From: Martinezella rhizogenes
Lineage (GTDB): Bacteria; Pseudomonadota; Alphaproteobacteria; Rhizobiales; Rhizobiaceae
Direction: 5' to 3'
Length of the DNA stretch: 64,000 nt
Assembly (NCBI RefSeq): GCF_000799715.1
Contig: NZ_JUHG01000016.1
Location: forward strand, 124,001 to 188,000
The notes under the pieces are model-generated. The model had not been told where the DNA came from and did not search any database. It was given only the letters and a program-made list of their open reading frames with translations. The position numbers and the translations under genes are program-made. Shown piece after piece: positions 1-7,949 of the stretch (position 1 is the stretch's first letter; each line of letters begins with the position of its first letter).

Positions 1-178
1 TCTCGACCAGCGGCAAAGCCTGCATCGCCTTGCAGGCGGAGCGCGGAAATACGCCGCGTTCGATATCGCCAAGCGAGAAAACCAACTTCCCGTCACCATC
101 GACCACCGCGACCGATCCGCGATGACGGCTTTCAACAAGATTTCCACGGGTGACTTCGACGCAGACGGGATTGGACAT
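1..178 (-). CDS. L-asparaginase II family protein, N-terminal part (runs off the left edge)
   Basis: The minus strand opens with ATG at 178 and stays open to base 1, giving about 59 residues beginning MSNPVCVEVTRGNLVESRHR. The stretches VTRGNLVESRHRGSVAVVD and FPRSACKAMQALPLVE match the start of the asparaginase II family (the thermolabile rhizobial type, unrelated to E. coli AnsB), which hydrolyses asparagine to aspartate and ammonia. Only the N-terminus is inside the window, so the catalytic core cannot be checked. The next gene, at 338, is transcribed the other way. Confidence 0.75.
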   Translation of the reverse strand, partial: MSNPVCVEVTRGNLVESRHRGSVAVVDGDGKLVFSLGDIERGVFPRSACKAMQALPLVE

Positions 179-337
179 GATGGAAAGCGCTCTTTGATTT
201 GCGGGATGAGGTATTGTTAGCCGCTGCCGGGAGGGTTGCCAACCGGCATGGGAAGTTGAGGCGTAAGCCTGAAAAGGAATCTGGTCCTCCGACTGGTTCG
301 TGCTATTATCATGAGCACAGCTGATCTGGAGAAGTCC

Positions 338-619
338 ATGCCGCAATCGGCGCGAACCATGCATATCGATTTTCCAAATGAATTGCAGTCCCAGGTCGAT
401 GACCTTGCGGTGCAGACCGGTCGCTCGCGCACGGATATTGTAACGGACGCAGTGGAAACGTACCTTCGCAATCAGGCGCGCTGGCAGCTGGATATGGATG
501 CCGCGTTGAAAGATGTCGATGACGGCCTGGGTTATGCCGGCGATGATATCCTGGCATGGCTCGAGAGTTGGGGAGAGGATGCGGAGTTGCCGCAGCCTTC
601 GCTCTTGCGCAAGCAATAG
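338..619 (+). CDS. CopG/ParD-type ribbon-helix-helix antitoxin
   Basis: This encodes 93 aa. The N-terminal third (MHIDFPNELQSQVDDLAVQT, then GRSRTDIVTDAVETYLRN) has the beta strand plus two helices of a ribbon-helix-helix DNA-binding fold, and the tail (DDILAWLESWG, then DAELPQP) is the toxin-neutralising type of extension seen in small RHH antitoxins. The ATG at 338 is chosen because GGAG at 328-331 lies six bases upstream; an earlier ATG at 311 has no such site. It sits 8 bases before the toxin reading frame at 628, the usual antitoxin-first order. Because that toxin frame is interrupted, this antitoxin may now lack a functional partner. Confidence 0.75.
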   Translation: MPQSARTMHIDFPNELQSQVDDLAVQTGRSRTDIVTDAVETYLRNQARWQLDMDAALKDVDDGLGYAGDDILAWLESWGEDAELPQPSLLRKQ

Positions 620-627
620 CTTCACTC

Positions 628-939
628 ATGGATATTCGCTTTTCCCGCGACGCTATGCACGATCTGTAGGAACTCAAGCACTGGCTGAGACCGTTGAGCC
701 CACAGGGATATGGCAACGTATCCAAACGTCTCGCTGCCGCGATACAATCACTGAAACAGCAGCCGAATTCGGGTCGCCCGACAATACGCGAGGATATTCG
801 AGAGCTCGTCGAGCCTCGATATGGATTCATAGTCCCCTACATTGTCCGCGATCAAACCATTTGGATACTTCGGGTCTACAGCGCCAGACGGTATCCGCTC
901 AACTATGCCGACTTTCCAGGCTCAGCTGATCCCGCTTGA
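628..939 (+). pseudogene. ParE/RelE-type toxin with a premature amber stop
   Basis: Reading from ATG 628 gives MDIRFSRDAMHDL, then TAG at 667-669, after which the same frame continues without a break as ELKHWLRPLSPQGYGNVSKR through EPRYGFIVPYIVRDQTIWIL to TGA 937-939. The whole reads as one ParE/RelE-superfamily mRNA-interferase or gyrase-type toxin of about 103 aa with one nonsense codon at residue 14. CAG or GAG to TAG would be a single substitution. A restart at 694 or 700 would lack the first strand and helix. The last 18 bases overlap the 3' end of the convergent regulator gene. Readthrough by a suppressor or a sequencing error are the alternatives to true inactivation. Confidence 0.7.
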
Positions 940-1560
940 TGCCACCCTTATCCGATAGGCACAACGCCGCGCCCCGAGCAGAATATGCTCTTCCCGCTCC
1001 ACGCTTGCCGCTAGTGCCGCGCGAAACGTCTCAAGCTCCGACCGGCAGAAGCCGGCGCAGACGCTTGCGGCGGCGCAGATGGGGCAGTGGTTTTCCACCA
1101 GCATGACGGAGCCGTCCTCCTCCAGCCAATGATCGGCCATGTAGCCTTCGCGCGTGCGGATGGCCGCAAGCGTGGCAACGCGCGAGGGGAGATCGGAGCC
1201 GATATCGATTTCGCTGCGGTAACGCTTCAGCGTCTCCACCTCACGGGCGGAAATCACCGCGTCGACCGCCCCTTGCCCTAGCTGGTCGGCCATGGTCGCC
1301 AGAAGCGTCGCGGTCAGGTCAGCATGGCCGTCGGGAAACTGACGGTTGCCGGCAGCCGTCAGATGCCAGAGCTGCCGTGGTCGCCCCCTGCCCGATGCCG
1401 CCTCCGTCACGGGTTCGACCAACCCCTCCTCCGCCATCTTCGTCAATTGCTGGCGCACCGCTTCCGACGAGATGCCGAGCGCGCTGCCGAGCGTCGTGGC
1501 GAGCTGCGGGCCATCGGTTTTCAACAGGATCAGGATTCGGTTGACGGGCGACTGACGCAT
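922..1560 (-). CDS. winged-helix regulator with cysteine-rich C-terminus (COG2345/SufR-like)
   Basis: The protein has 212 aa. Residues about 1-75 form a winged helix (ILILLKTDGPQLATTLGSAL, GISSEAVRQQLTKMAEEGLV). The C-terminal half carries ENHCPICAAASVCAGFC, a C-x2-C-x5-C-x3-C cluster of the kind found in SufR-like and other COG2345 regulators, which suggests iron-sulfur or metal sensing, though this is inferred. It is divergent from an MFS transporter at 1662, with an exact inverted repeat between them, so it probably represses both the transporter and itself. A further half-site copy of the operator (TTTTCCAAGT, 1561-1570) directly abuts its start codon, supporting autoregulation. Confidence 0.75.
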   Translation of the reverse strand: MRQSPVNRILILLKTDGPQLATTLGSALGISSEAVRQQLTKMAEEGLVEPVTEAASGRGRPRQLWHLTAAGNRQFPDGHADLTATLLATMADQLGQGAVDAVISAREVETLKRYRSEIDIGSDLPSRVATLAAIRTREGYMADHWLEEDGSVMLVENHCPICAAASVCAGFCRSELETFRAALAASVEREEHILLGARRCAYRIRVASSGIS

Positions 1561-1600
1561 TTTTCCAAGTTTTCTCTTGTTTTAATTCCACGACGATGTA

Positions 1601-1626
1601 ATTTTCCAATTTATAACTTGGAAAAT
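1601..1626. promoter_or_regulatory. inverted-repeat operator between regulator and MFS transporter
   Basis: ATTTTCCAA (1601-1609), 8-base spacer, TTGGAAAAT (1618-1626): a perfect 9-bp dyad in the divergent intergenic region. A further half-site TTTTCCAAGT lies at 1561-1570 next to the regulator start, and GGGAAAATA at 1639-1647 lies before the transporter ATG. Binding by the adjacent winged-helix protein is inferred from position. Confidence 0.6.
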
Positions 1627-1661
1627 AATTATTCGCTAGGGAAAATACCGAGGATCATCCG

Positions 1662-3086
1662 ATGTCCAGCATCGACCACGCAGATACGTCCCACTCCGAC
1701 TCCATTTTCACCCTCTTCTCACCCCGTCTCCTGCCCGCGACACTGATGCTCGGCGGCGGCGTCACGCTCTACGCGGTCGAATCCTACATCACCGCGACGC
1801 TCGCTCCATCAATCGTTCGCGATATTGGCGGCATCGAGCTGTTTTCCTGGATGACGACGCTTTTCGTCGCGGCCGGCGTACTCGGCTCGATCACGGTTGC
1901 GACGCGACCGAGAGGCATGGGCCTGCGCGCAGTCTATGTCGCGGCGGCGCTGATATTCGGCGCCGGAAACCTGATCTGCGCCATAGCACCGACGATGCAT
2001 GTCGTGCTGGCCGGCCGCGCCGTACAAGGTTACGGCGTCGGCATGCTTGCGGGCCTCGCCTATGCCTTCATTCGCTTCGTTTACCCCGAACCGATGTGGC
2101 GCAAGGCTTCCACGCTTTACGCCGCAATATGGGGCGTCGCCACTGTGCTCGGGCCGACGCTGGGCGGGATGTTCTCCGCCGGTCACGCATGGCGCGAGGC
2201 CTTCGTTATTCTCGTGCCCGTGGCCGGCCTCATGGCCCTGTCCGCACGTTGGCTGCTGCCGAAGGTCAAGGACGATCGCGCGGAGGGGAAAACGCCTCTG
2301 GTTCAGATCGCGCTTCTGCTCACCGCGGTCCTGCTGACGAGTTTTGCGAGCACAAGCGATCATGGATCCTACAAGATCCTGCTGATCGGCCTATCCGTCG
2401 CTTTCATCGCGGCAATGTTGATCTTCGAACGCAAGGGGCAAACCACGCTCCTGCCGAAGGGCGCCGTCATCCTCGCCAAGCCAATCTCCCGGCACTATCT
2501 GATGATGTTCACCATGATGCTGGTGCTGACGAGCGATATCTACATTCCTTATTTCCTGCAAAACCTGCACGGCGTTGCGCCGCTCGCCTCCGGCTATCTC
2601 GTCGCGCTGGTGGCGCTCGGCTGGACCGTGGCCGCCTTCTTCAGCGCCTCGTTTTCGGGACGGCAGGCCGCCATTGCGATCATCATCGGCTGCGTGCTTG
2701 AAACCGTCTCCACCGCGTCGCTCATTCCCTTTGTCGCCAGGAACAATCCGGCCGGCGAACTCCTTTGGCTCGCGCCCGCCGTCGTCTCCATGTTCTTGAT
2801 GGGCTTTGGCGTCGGTCTCGGCTGGGGGCATCTGATCGCCAGGATCATCAGCCTTGCCGACCAAACAGAACAGGACAAGGCTTCGGCAGCCATCTCGATG
2901 GTGCAGTCGCTTGGCGGCGCCTTTGGCGCAGCACTCGCGGGCGTCATCGTCAATAGTGCCGGACTTGCCCATCCCGGCGGTATCGCCGGCAGTCTGTCGG
3001 CGGCGACATGGCTCTATGCGCTGATGGCCCTGCCCGGCCTCGTCGCCATCACCATGTCGTTCACCCTCAAGCCAGCTTCAGCATGA
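1662..3086 (+). CDS. MFS transporter, drug-efflux type
   Basis: This is a 474-aa integral membrane protein with a hydrophilic N-terminus of about 20 residues, followed by regularly spaced hydrophobic segments to the C-terminus. Membrane features of the family include the GRAVQGYGVGML segment, GPTLGGMFS (motif C type, typical of antiporters) and a central cytoplasmic loop near residues 195-215. It belongs to the major facilitator superfamily; the substrate is unknown, but divergent pairing with a local regulator and a shared operator is typical of inducible efflux of a toxic compound. The start ATG 1662 lies 36 bases after the operator. Its last 20 bases overlap the convergent quinone oxidoreductase gene. 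Confidence 0.8.
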   Translation: MSSIDHADTSHSDSIFTLFSPRLLPATLMLGGGVTLYAVESYITATLAPSIVRDIGGIELFSWMTTLFVAAGVLGSITVATRPRGMGLRAVYVAAALIFGAGNLICAIAPTMHVVLAGRAVQGYGVGMLAGLAYAFIRFVYPEPMWRKASTLYAAIWGVATVLGPTLGGMFSAGHAWREAFVILVPVAGLMALSARWLLPKVKDDRAEGKTPLVQIALLLTAVLLTSFASTSDHGSYKILLIGLSVAFIAAMLIFERKGQTTLLPKGAVILAKPISRHYLMMFTMMLVLTSDIYIPYFLQNLHGVAPLASGYLVALVALGWTVAAFFSASFSGRQAAIAIIIGCVLETVSTASLIPFVARNNPAGELLWLAPAVVSMFLMGFGVGLGWGHLIARIISLADQTEQDKASAAISMVQSLGGAFGAALAGVIVNSAGLAHPGGIAGSLSAATWLYALMALPGLVAITMSFTLKPASA

Positions 3087-4065
3087 TCTTGCCGATGTGA
3101 TTGCTGGTCTCCATCAACCGATGCGCGTCGATGACGTCGTCGAAGGCGAAGGTCTTGTAGATGACGGGGGCAATCCTGCCCTCGTCGAGCAGCGGCCAGA
3201 CCTGCGAGAGAAGATCGTCGCGGATGGCGCGCTTTTCCTCCGCCGTGCGCGGTCGCATGGTCGATCCCGTCACCGTTAGGCGCTTGACCATGATCGGCTG
3301 CAGGTTGGCCTTTTCGGCCACCGCGCCGCCAAGGAAGGCAATGATCGACAGGCAACCGTCCTTGGCAAGCGAGGCGAGGTTCTTTTCGAAATAGGCAGCT
3401 CCGATCATGTCGAGGATGATATCGACGCCATCACCGGTTTCCGCCTTGATCACCTCGGCGAAGTCTTCGTCCTTATAGTTGATCGCCCGTTTCGCGCCGA
3501 GCTTTTCACAGGCCTCGCATTTCTCCTTCGAGCCGGCGGTGGCATAGACCGTGGCGCCGAAGGCGTAAGCAAGCTGGATCGCCGTGGTGCCGATGCCGCT
3601 GGAGCCGCCATGGATCAGGACGCTCTCGCCTTCGGTGAGGCCCGCCATCTGGAAGAGGTTGGCCCAGACGGTAAAGAACGTCTCCGGCAGCGCCGCCGCG
3701 CGAACGGCGTCATAGCCATTCGGAAACCGCAATGCCTGGCTGGCCGGGATGGCACAATATTCGGCATAGGCTCCGCCATTAGCGAGACCGCAGACCTTGT
3801 TGCCGATGGCAAATTCCGTGACGCCGCGCGCGACGTCGACGACTTCACCGGCAACTTCCAGTCCGAGTATGGGGCTGGCATCCTTCGGCGGCGGATAGAT
3901 ACCCTGCCGCTGCGCCACATCCGGCCGGTTGACGCCGGTAGCCTCGACCCGAACGAGGATCTCCCCGTCTTTCAGCACCGGCAGGGGCTTGCGGGCAATA
4001 GTCATGACCTCGGGGGCACCGAAAGACGGCAAATCCACAAAACGCATTTCAGACGGCAAGCGCAT
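3067..4065 (-). CDS. NAD(P)H-quinone oxidoreductase, PIG3-like zinc-independent MDR family
   Basis: This 332-aa medium-chain dehydrogenase/reductase has an N-terminal GroES-like catalytic domain (VRVEATGVNRPDVAQRQGIY, ILGLEVAGEV) and a Rossmann domain with the nucleotide-binding stretch VLIHGGSSGIGTTAIQLAYA, followed by GATVYATAGS. Zinc-binding cysteines of alcohol dehydrogenases are absent, which fits the quinone oxidoreductase branch (TIGR02824/PIG3 type). It would use NADPH to reduce quinones or enones in the cytoplasm. A single-gene unit is likely: the next gene upstream is beyond 4147 and ends convergently away from it. Start ATG 4065 is preceded on its strand by GAGGAGAGTC, a strong ribosome-binding site. 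Confidence 0.8.
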   Translation of the reverse strand: MRLPSEMRFVDLPSFGAPEVMTIARKPLPVLKDGEILVRVEATGVNRPDVAQRQGIYPPPKDASPILGLEVAGEVVDVARGVTEFAIGNKVCGLANGGAYAEYCAIPASQALRFPNGYDAVRAAALPETFFTVWANLFQMAGLTEGESVLIHGGSSGIGTTAIQLAYAFGATVYATAGSKEKCEACEKLGAKRAINYKDEDFAEVIKAETGDGVDIILDMIGAAYFEKNLASLAKDGCLSIIAFLGGAVAEKANLQPIMVKRLTVTGSTMRPRTAEEKRAIRDDLLSQVWPLLDEGRIAPVIYKTFAFDDVIDAHRLMETSNHIGKIMLKLA

Positions 4066-4146
4066 GGCTCGACTCTCCTCATCCCAGTAAAGCAGTGGAG
4101 ATAGTTTAGCGCATGTCGCTTGAAAAGAAGCCGGTAAGGTAGGGCG

Positions 4147-5952
4147 TCAATTCGTCTCGCCCAGGCTCAGGAACGAAACGCCGATTTCGCTCTCCTTCGC
4201 TCGCGCCTTGATGCCGGCGATCGAGGTGCTGACGCGGTTGATATCGTCGATGACCAGCCCTTGGGACAGCTCGAGAATGCCGATGGAGCAGCGCATCAGC
4301 GGGAACATGGCCTCGGCACCGCTGCGGTCGTGGCCGCGGATACGGCCGGCGGCGCGATCCTCAGCCGAATAGAATTCCAGAACATCGGCGTGGAAATCGG
4401 CAAGCAGCCTGTCGAGGATTTCACGCAGTTCCTCCACAGGCCAGCCGGAGACGCCGATGAAAAAATCGTCGCCACCGACATGACCGAGGAACTGGCGCTC
4501 GGCGAAGAAATAACGCCGCATCAGCGCCGCGAACAGCGAGATGGCGTGATCGCCGAGATGGAAGCCATAGGCATCGTTGAACGGCTTGAAATTGTCGAAG
4601 TCGCAATAGCAGAAGTGCCTGATCTCATCGCCATCGCGGCCGGCATTCTGCATGAAATCGTGAATGGCGCGGTTGCCCGGCAGGCCAGTCAGCGGGTTCT
4701 GATCCTGGGCGACCTTGAGCTGCTTTTCGTTGATGACCTTGATCAGCGATGCGGCCGAGACGATGCCGGCATAATGCGTGCCCTCGGTAACGATCAGGCA
4801 ATCGCTGCTGTCCATATTGGCGAAGATCGCCATCAGCGTGTCGGCATCGGAATCCAGGCCGACGATCGGCGCCATTTCGACGAAATGTGAGATCGAGCGC
4901 TCATAGACTTTGTTCTTCAGGAGGTCGCGGCCGAAGGGCTGGTAGATATATTCCTTGAGCTGGTACTCGTGGATGATGCCGCGTGGCTCGCCATTGGCGT
5001 TGACGACGGGGAAATAGGCGCGACGCGGATTGCGGCGGAAGAGTTCGAAAACGCTGTCGATGCTGTCGTTCTCACCGATGGTCGGCAAAACCTCGATCTG
5101 CTTGCGGATGAGAATTTCGTCCAGAGATTGACTGTTGCGCGCCATCTTGCCGAGATCCTGCAGATGCGGAAAGGCGGGCTTCAGCTCGTTGACCAGCATC
5201 GTCGGGCGGGCGATGAACCAGCCCTGGACGAGATCGACGCCGAATTCGCGGCAGGTCAGGAATTCCGCCTCGGTCTCGATCCCCTCGGCAATGACGCGGG
5301 TGCCGAGGACATGGGCGATATTGACGATGTTTCTTAAGATATGACGCTTGCGGGCGTTGCGATCGACATTGGCGACGAAATGCCGGTCTATCTTGAGATA
5401 GTCGACGGGATAGTCGGCCAGGAGCTTCATCTCGCCATGGCCGACGCCAAAATCATCGATCGCCAGCTTGAAACCGGCATCCCGCATCTTGGCGACCAGA
5501 TCGGAAAACTCCGGCACGCTGGTATTGTCGAAGCGCTCGGAGAGTTCGAAGCAGATGGAGGACGGCGCAATGCCGGTCTTCCTCATATGCTGTAGCAAAC
5601 CGTCGACCAGCAGGTCACCCTGCGGGATCAGGCGAACATCGAGATTGAGGAAAAGGGTCGCGGTGCCAGCGTTGGGGAGCGTTGCGAATTTCGCCAGCGC
5701 GCGGCTGGTCACCATCTGCTCCAGCCCCAGGAGCTGGCCGGTGCGCTCGGCCTCATCGAGAATTTCGATCGGGCTGTCGAAACCGATCCGCTCCTGCCCG
5801 CGCATTAGGGCTTCATAGCCGAAGACCGTGCCCGTGCCGGCTTCGACGATTGGCTGGAAGGCATTTTCGATCACGAGTTTGGCAAGCGTGACAATCTGGT
5901 CGCTGGCATACCGGCGCAATACGCCAGGCTCAACGGCGGCAGTCAGGGACAT
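4147..5952 (-). CDS. c-di-GMP signalling protein, EAL-CBS-CBS-GGDEF
   Basis: The protein has 601 aa. Residues about 30-265 form an EAL phosphodiesterase domain with the catalytic set visible: GYEALMRG, CFELSERFD, AIDDFGVGHGEMKLLADYPV and DRHFV, then VIAEGIETEAEF. A CBS pair follows (about 280-405: LPTIGENDSIDSVFELFRRN, SDCLIVTEG) and then a C-terminal GGDEF domain (LTGLPGNRAIHDFM, CDFDNFKPFNDAYGF) whose signature is VGGDDFF rather than GGDEF. The EAL domain should hydrolyse c-di-GMP; whether the cyclase is active is unclear. The CBS pair suggests adenine-nucleotide control. ATG 5952 is chosen because GGAG precedes it at a six-base distance; a GTG 12 bases upstream is also possible. Confidence 0.85.
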   Translation of the reverse strand: MSLTAAVEPGVLRRYASDQIVTLAKLVIENAFQPIVEAGTGTVFGYEALMRGQERIGFDSPIEILDEAERTGQLLGLEQMVTSRALAKFATLPNAGTATLFLNLDVRLIPQGDLLVDGLLQHMRKTGIAPSSICFELSERFDNTSVPEFSDLVAKMRDAGFKLAIDDFGVGHGEMKLLADYPVDYLKIDRHFVANVDRNARKRHILRNIVNIAHVLGTRVIAEGIETEAEFLTCREFGVDLVQGWFIARPTMLVNELKPAFPHLQDLGKMARNSQSLDEILIRKQIEVLPTIGENDSIDSVFELFRRNPRRAYFPVVNANGEPRGIIHEYQLKEYIYQPFGRDLLKNKVYERSISHFVEMAPIVGLDSDADTLMAIFANMDSSDCLIVTEGTHYAGIVSAASLIKVINEKQLKVAQDQNPLTGLPGNRAIHDFMQNAGRDGDEIRHFCYCDFDNFKPFNDAYGFHLGDHAISLFAALMRRYFFAERQFLGHVGGDDFFIGVSGWPVEELREILDRLLADFHADVLEFYSAEDRAAGRIRGHDRSGAEAMFPLMRCSIGILELSQGLVIDDINRVSTSIAGIKARAKESEIGVSFLSLGETN

Positions 5953-6110
5953 GCCAATCTCCACTAAAGAATTTTTGATCTAAGTTTTTGAGTAAACTTC
6001 GGATTTAGCGCGTTTTCGGCCCAAGATGGGCCACAAGCATCAACGAAACCTTTCCCCTATGTGAAAGTTTCGTGAATGGTAAAAGAACGTTAACCATCAA
6101 TGCAACAGCC

Positions 6111-6126
6111 CCGATCCGGGGATCGG
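6111..6126. terminator. short hairpin downstream of the orphan antitoxin
   Basis: CCGATCC / GGATCGG arms separated by two bases lie between the antitoxin stop (6163, minus) and the next minus-strand gene. There is no T-run, so this is a weak candidate. Confidence 0.3.
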
Positions 6127-6162
6127 CGAAACCGGCTTCGCAAGACGCGACGCCCTTGACGC

Positions 6163-6414
6163 TCAGTTATGCCGGTGTGTTTCCGCCTCGTAATCGGCGA
6201 ACATATCGGCGACACACCGGCTGCTCTTCACCACACCATCCGGATCATTGGCCGCACGCGGCACATCGCAAATCTCGCCACGCTTGCGCGCGGCATCCCA
6301 CATGCGCAAAGCCTCGCGCACGACTTCGCTGCTCGATGCATAAGCACCCGTATCGACGGCCGCTCGAATGCCGGCAGCCTGAAGCGGAGAGATGGAAACC
6401 GTTACCATCGGCAT
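6163..6414 (-). CDS. orphan ParD-like antitoxin
   Basis: This encodes 83 aa starting MPMVTVSISPLQAAGIRAAV, followed by DTGAYASSSEVVREALRMWD: the ribbon-helix-helix of ParD antitoxins, including the GxYxSxSEVVREALR signature. The C-terminal half (RAANDPDGVVKSSRCVADMF) does not resemble the usual toxin-binding tail. A strong GGGAGGAA ribosome site precedes ATG 6414. No ParE reading frame follows: the 210 bases between its stop and the EAL gene hold nothing coding. It is therefore a solitary antitoxin, either a relic or a regulator acting on toxins elsewhere, for example the parDE pair near 38.3 kb. Confidence 0.65.
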   Translation of the reverse strand: MPMVTVSISPLQAAGIRAAVDTGAYASSSEVVREALRMWDAARKRGEICDVPRAANDPDGVVKSSRCVADMFADYEAETHRHN

Positions 6415-6635
6415 GATATTCCTCCCTTTTCGTTGTTAGGCAGAATTCTTCGCTGGAGATCCGCTCCAGGATATGGAACCGGAGCCTTCAGGACGTGTCT
6501 CCATGGACACCTCCGCTCCGGACAATGGCACCTCTCCCGGCGCCGCGTCATCCTGCATGACAGCCCGCAGAGAGTAATCCCGCTCACGCCTGTTGTCAAA
6601 AAGTCGTATTCCGTTACCGCCGGTTTGGCTCGCTT

Positions 6636-7184
6636 TTATCGCCTGAGCGCAAAGCCGAAAGCCATCAGTGTCCAGCCCTGAAATGTCAGGTCGACCGCGA
6701 GAAACAGGCCGAGAACCCAGAGGCTGTTGACCGGCCAGCCGAGCGCAACGGCAATGCCGGCAAGCGCCGTGACCACGCCGCCGATGACAATCCAGATCCA
6801 GCCCTTTTCCGGCTTCAGCTTACGGCCGACCCAGACACGAAACGTGCCGGCGATCAGCAAGGCGATGGCCAGAAAGAGCGTCAGCGCTTCCGACGCGAGC
6901 AAGGGATTGGCGAAGGCAAGAATACCGGCGAGCGTATAGAGCAGGCCGCTCAATATCCAGAACAGGATATGCTCCCATCCCCGCACCTGAAAGGCATGCG
7001 CCAGATGGATGATCCCGCCGATCAGCATCAGCATGCCGACGTAATAAACCGACGCGACGGTGGCGACGAAAAGATTGCCGAAGGCGATCGCGCCACAGAT
7101 GAGCAAAAACACGCCGAGTGCGACAAACCACCCCCATTTGTCTCGCATTGCAGACGGGGGAACCTCATCCAGAACATTGACCAT
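6636..7184 (-). CDS. HdeD family membrane protein (DUF308)
   Basis: This is a 182-aa protein with six predicted transmembrane helices in three pairs (GWFVALGVFLLICGAIAFGN, SVYYVGMLMLIGGIIHLAHA, ILFWILSGLLYTLAGILAFA, LTLFLAIALLIAGTFRVWVG, WIWIVIGGVVTALAGIAVAL, LWVLGLFLAVDLTFQGWTLM). Repeated helix pairs and this length are characteristic of HdeD/DUF308 proteins, which are linked to acid resistance in enterobacteria; the role in rhizobia is not established. It is divergent from betI and probably monocistronic. The ribosome site AGGAGG lies just upstream of ATG 7184. Confidence 0.8.
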   Translation of the reverse strand: MVNVLDEVPPSAMRDKWGWFVALGVFLLICGAIAFGNLFVATVASVYYVGMLMLIGGIIHLAHAFQVRGWEHILFWILSGLLYTLAGILAFANPLLASEALTLFLAIALLIAGTFRVWVGRKLKPEKGWIWIVIGGVVTALAGIAVALGWPVNSLWVLGLFLAVDLTFQGWTLMAFGFALRR

Positions 7185-7283
7185 GACTGTACCTCCTCCT
7201 GCCTAAGAGTATGGCACAGAAATGCAACTCGGAAAGGGGTAGTGGATTTTCAACTCATACTCGGCCGCCAAGTGATTTTTTTA

Positions 7284-7303
7284 TTGATTGATCAGTCAAT
7301 CAA
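7284..7303. promoter_or_regulatory. BetI operator candidate
   Basis: TTGATTGATCAGTCAATCAA is a perfect dyad with 8-bp arms and a TCAG centre, 29 bases before the betI start. Its position and TetR-type symmetry fit a BetI site for choline-responsive autorepression; binding is inferred. Confidence 0.65.
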
Positions 7304-7334
7304 AAATACACTGCTGCGATCTCAGGGGTAAGTG

Positions 7335-7949
7335 ATGCCGAAAGTCGGAATGGAACCGGTGCGCCGCAAGGCACTAGTGGATGCGGCGATGCGCGTGATC
7401 GGCGATCATGGCTCGCTGACCGTCACCATGTCCGAAATCGCCAAGCAGGCCGGCGTTTCCCCGGCGCTTGCGCATCACTACTTCGGCAGCAAGGAACAGT
7501 TGCTGATCGAGACCGTCCGTCATCACCTACAGCGGCTGCGCGACAGCACGGTGACGGCGATGAAGACGGCAACGGCCCCGCGGGAAAAACTGTCCGCCGT
7601 CATCCATGTCAGCTTCCACGCCGATCAATTCGCGCCGGAAACGATTGCCGCCTGGCTTGCCTTCTACGCCGAGGCGCAACGGTCCGAAGAGACCCGCCGC
7701 TTCCTCGTCATCTATGCACGGCGGCTGCGCTCCAACCTGCTTGCCAACCTCAAGGCGCTGTGCCCGCGCGAAGACGCAGAACGCATCGCCGAGGGCGCTG
7801 CCGCGATGATCGACGGGCTCTATATCCGTCAAAGTCTGAGATCAGCGCCGATCAGCATCGAGGCTTCGATCGCGCTGACGGAAGACTACATCAATTCACT
7901 GCTTGCGCCGCTTTCCCGAGAGGCCGCCGTTCAAAGGACTGAAACATGA
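7335..7949 (+). CDS. betI: transcriptional repressor BetI
   Basis: This is a 204-aa TetR-family protein. The N-terminal helix-turn-helix is MSEIAKQAGVSPALAHHYFG, preceded by RRKALVDAAMRVIGDHGSLT. The ligand domain matches BetI over SVHVSFHAD-like and FAPETIAAWLAFYAEAQRS segments. BetI represses glycine betaine synthesis genes until choline is present. ATG 7335 is adopted; a GTG immediately upstream at 7332 is equally possible, with AGGGGTA as ribosome site. The stop codon overlaps the betB start by four bases (ATGA), so the two are translationally coupled. The operator at 7284-7303 lies just upstream. Confidence 0.92.
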   Translation: MPKVGMEPVRRKALVDAAMRVIGDHGSLTVTMSEIAKQAGVSPALAHHYFGSKEQLLIETVRHHLQRLRDSTVTAMKTATAPREKLSAVIHVSFHADQFAPETIAAWLAFYAEAQRSEETRRFLVIYARRLRSNLLANLKALCPREDAERIAEGAAAMIDGLYIRQSLRSAPISIEASIALTEDYINSLLAPLSREAAVQRTET

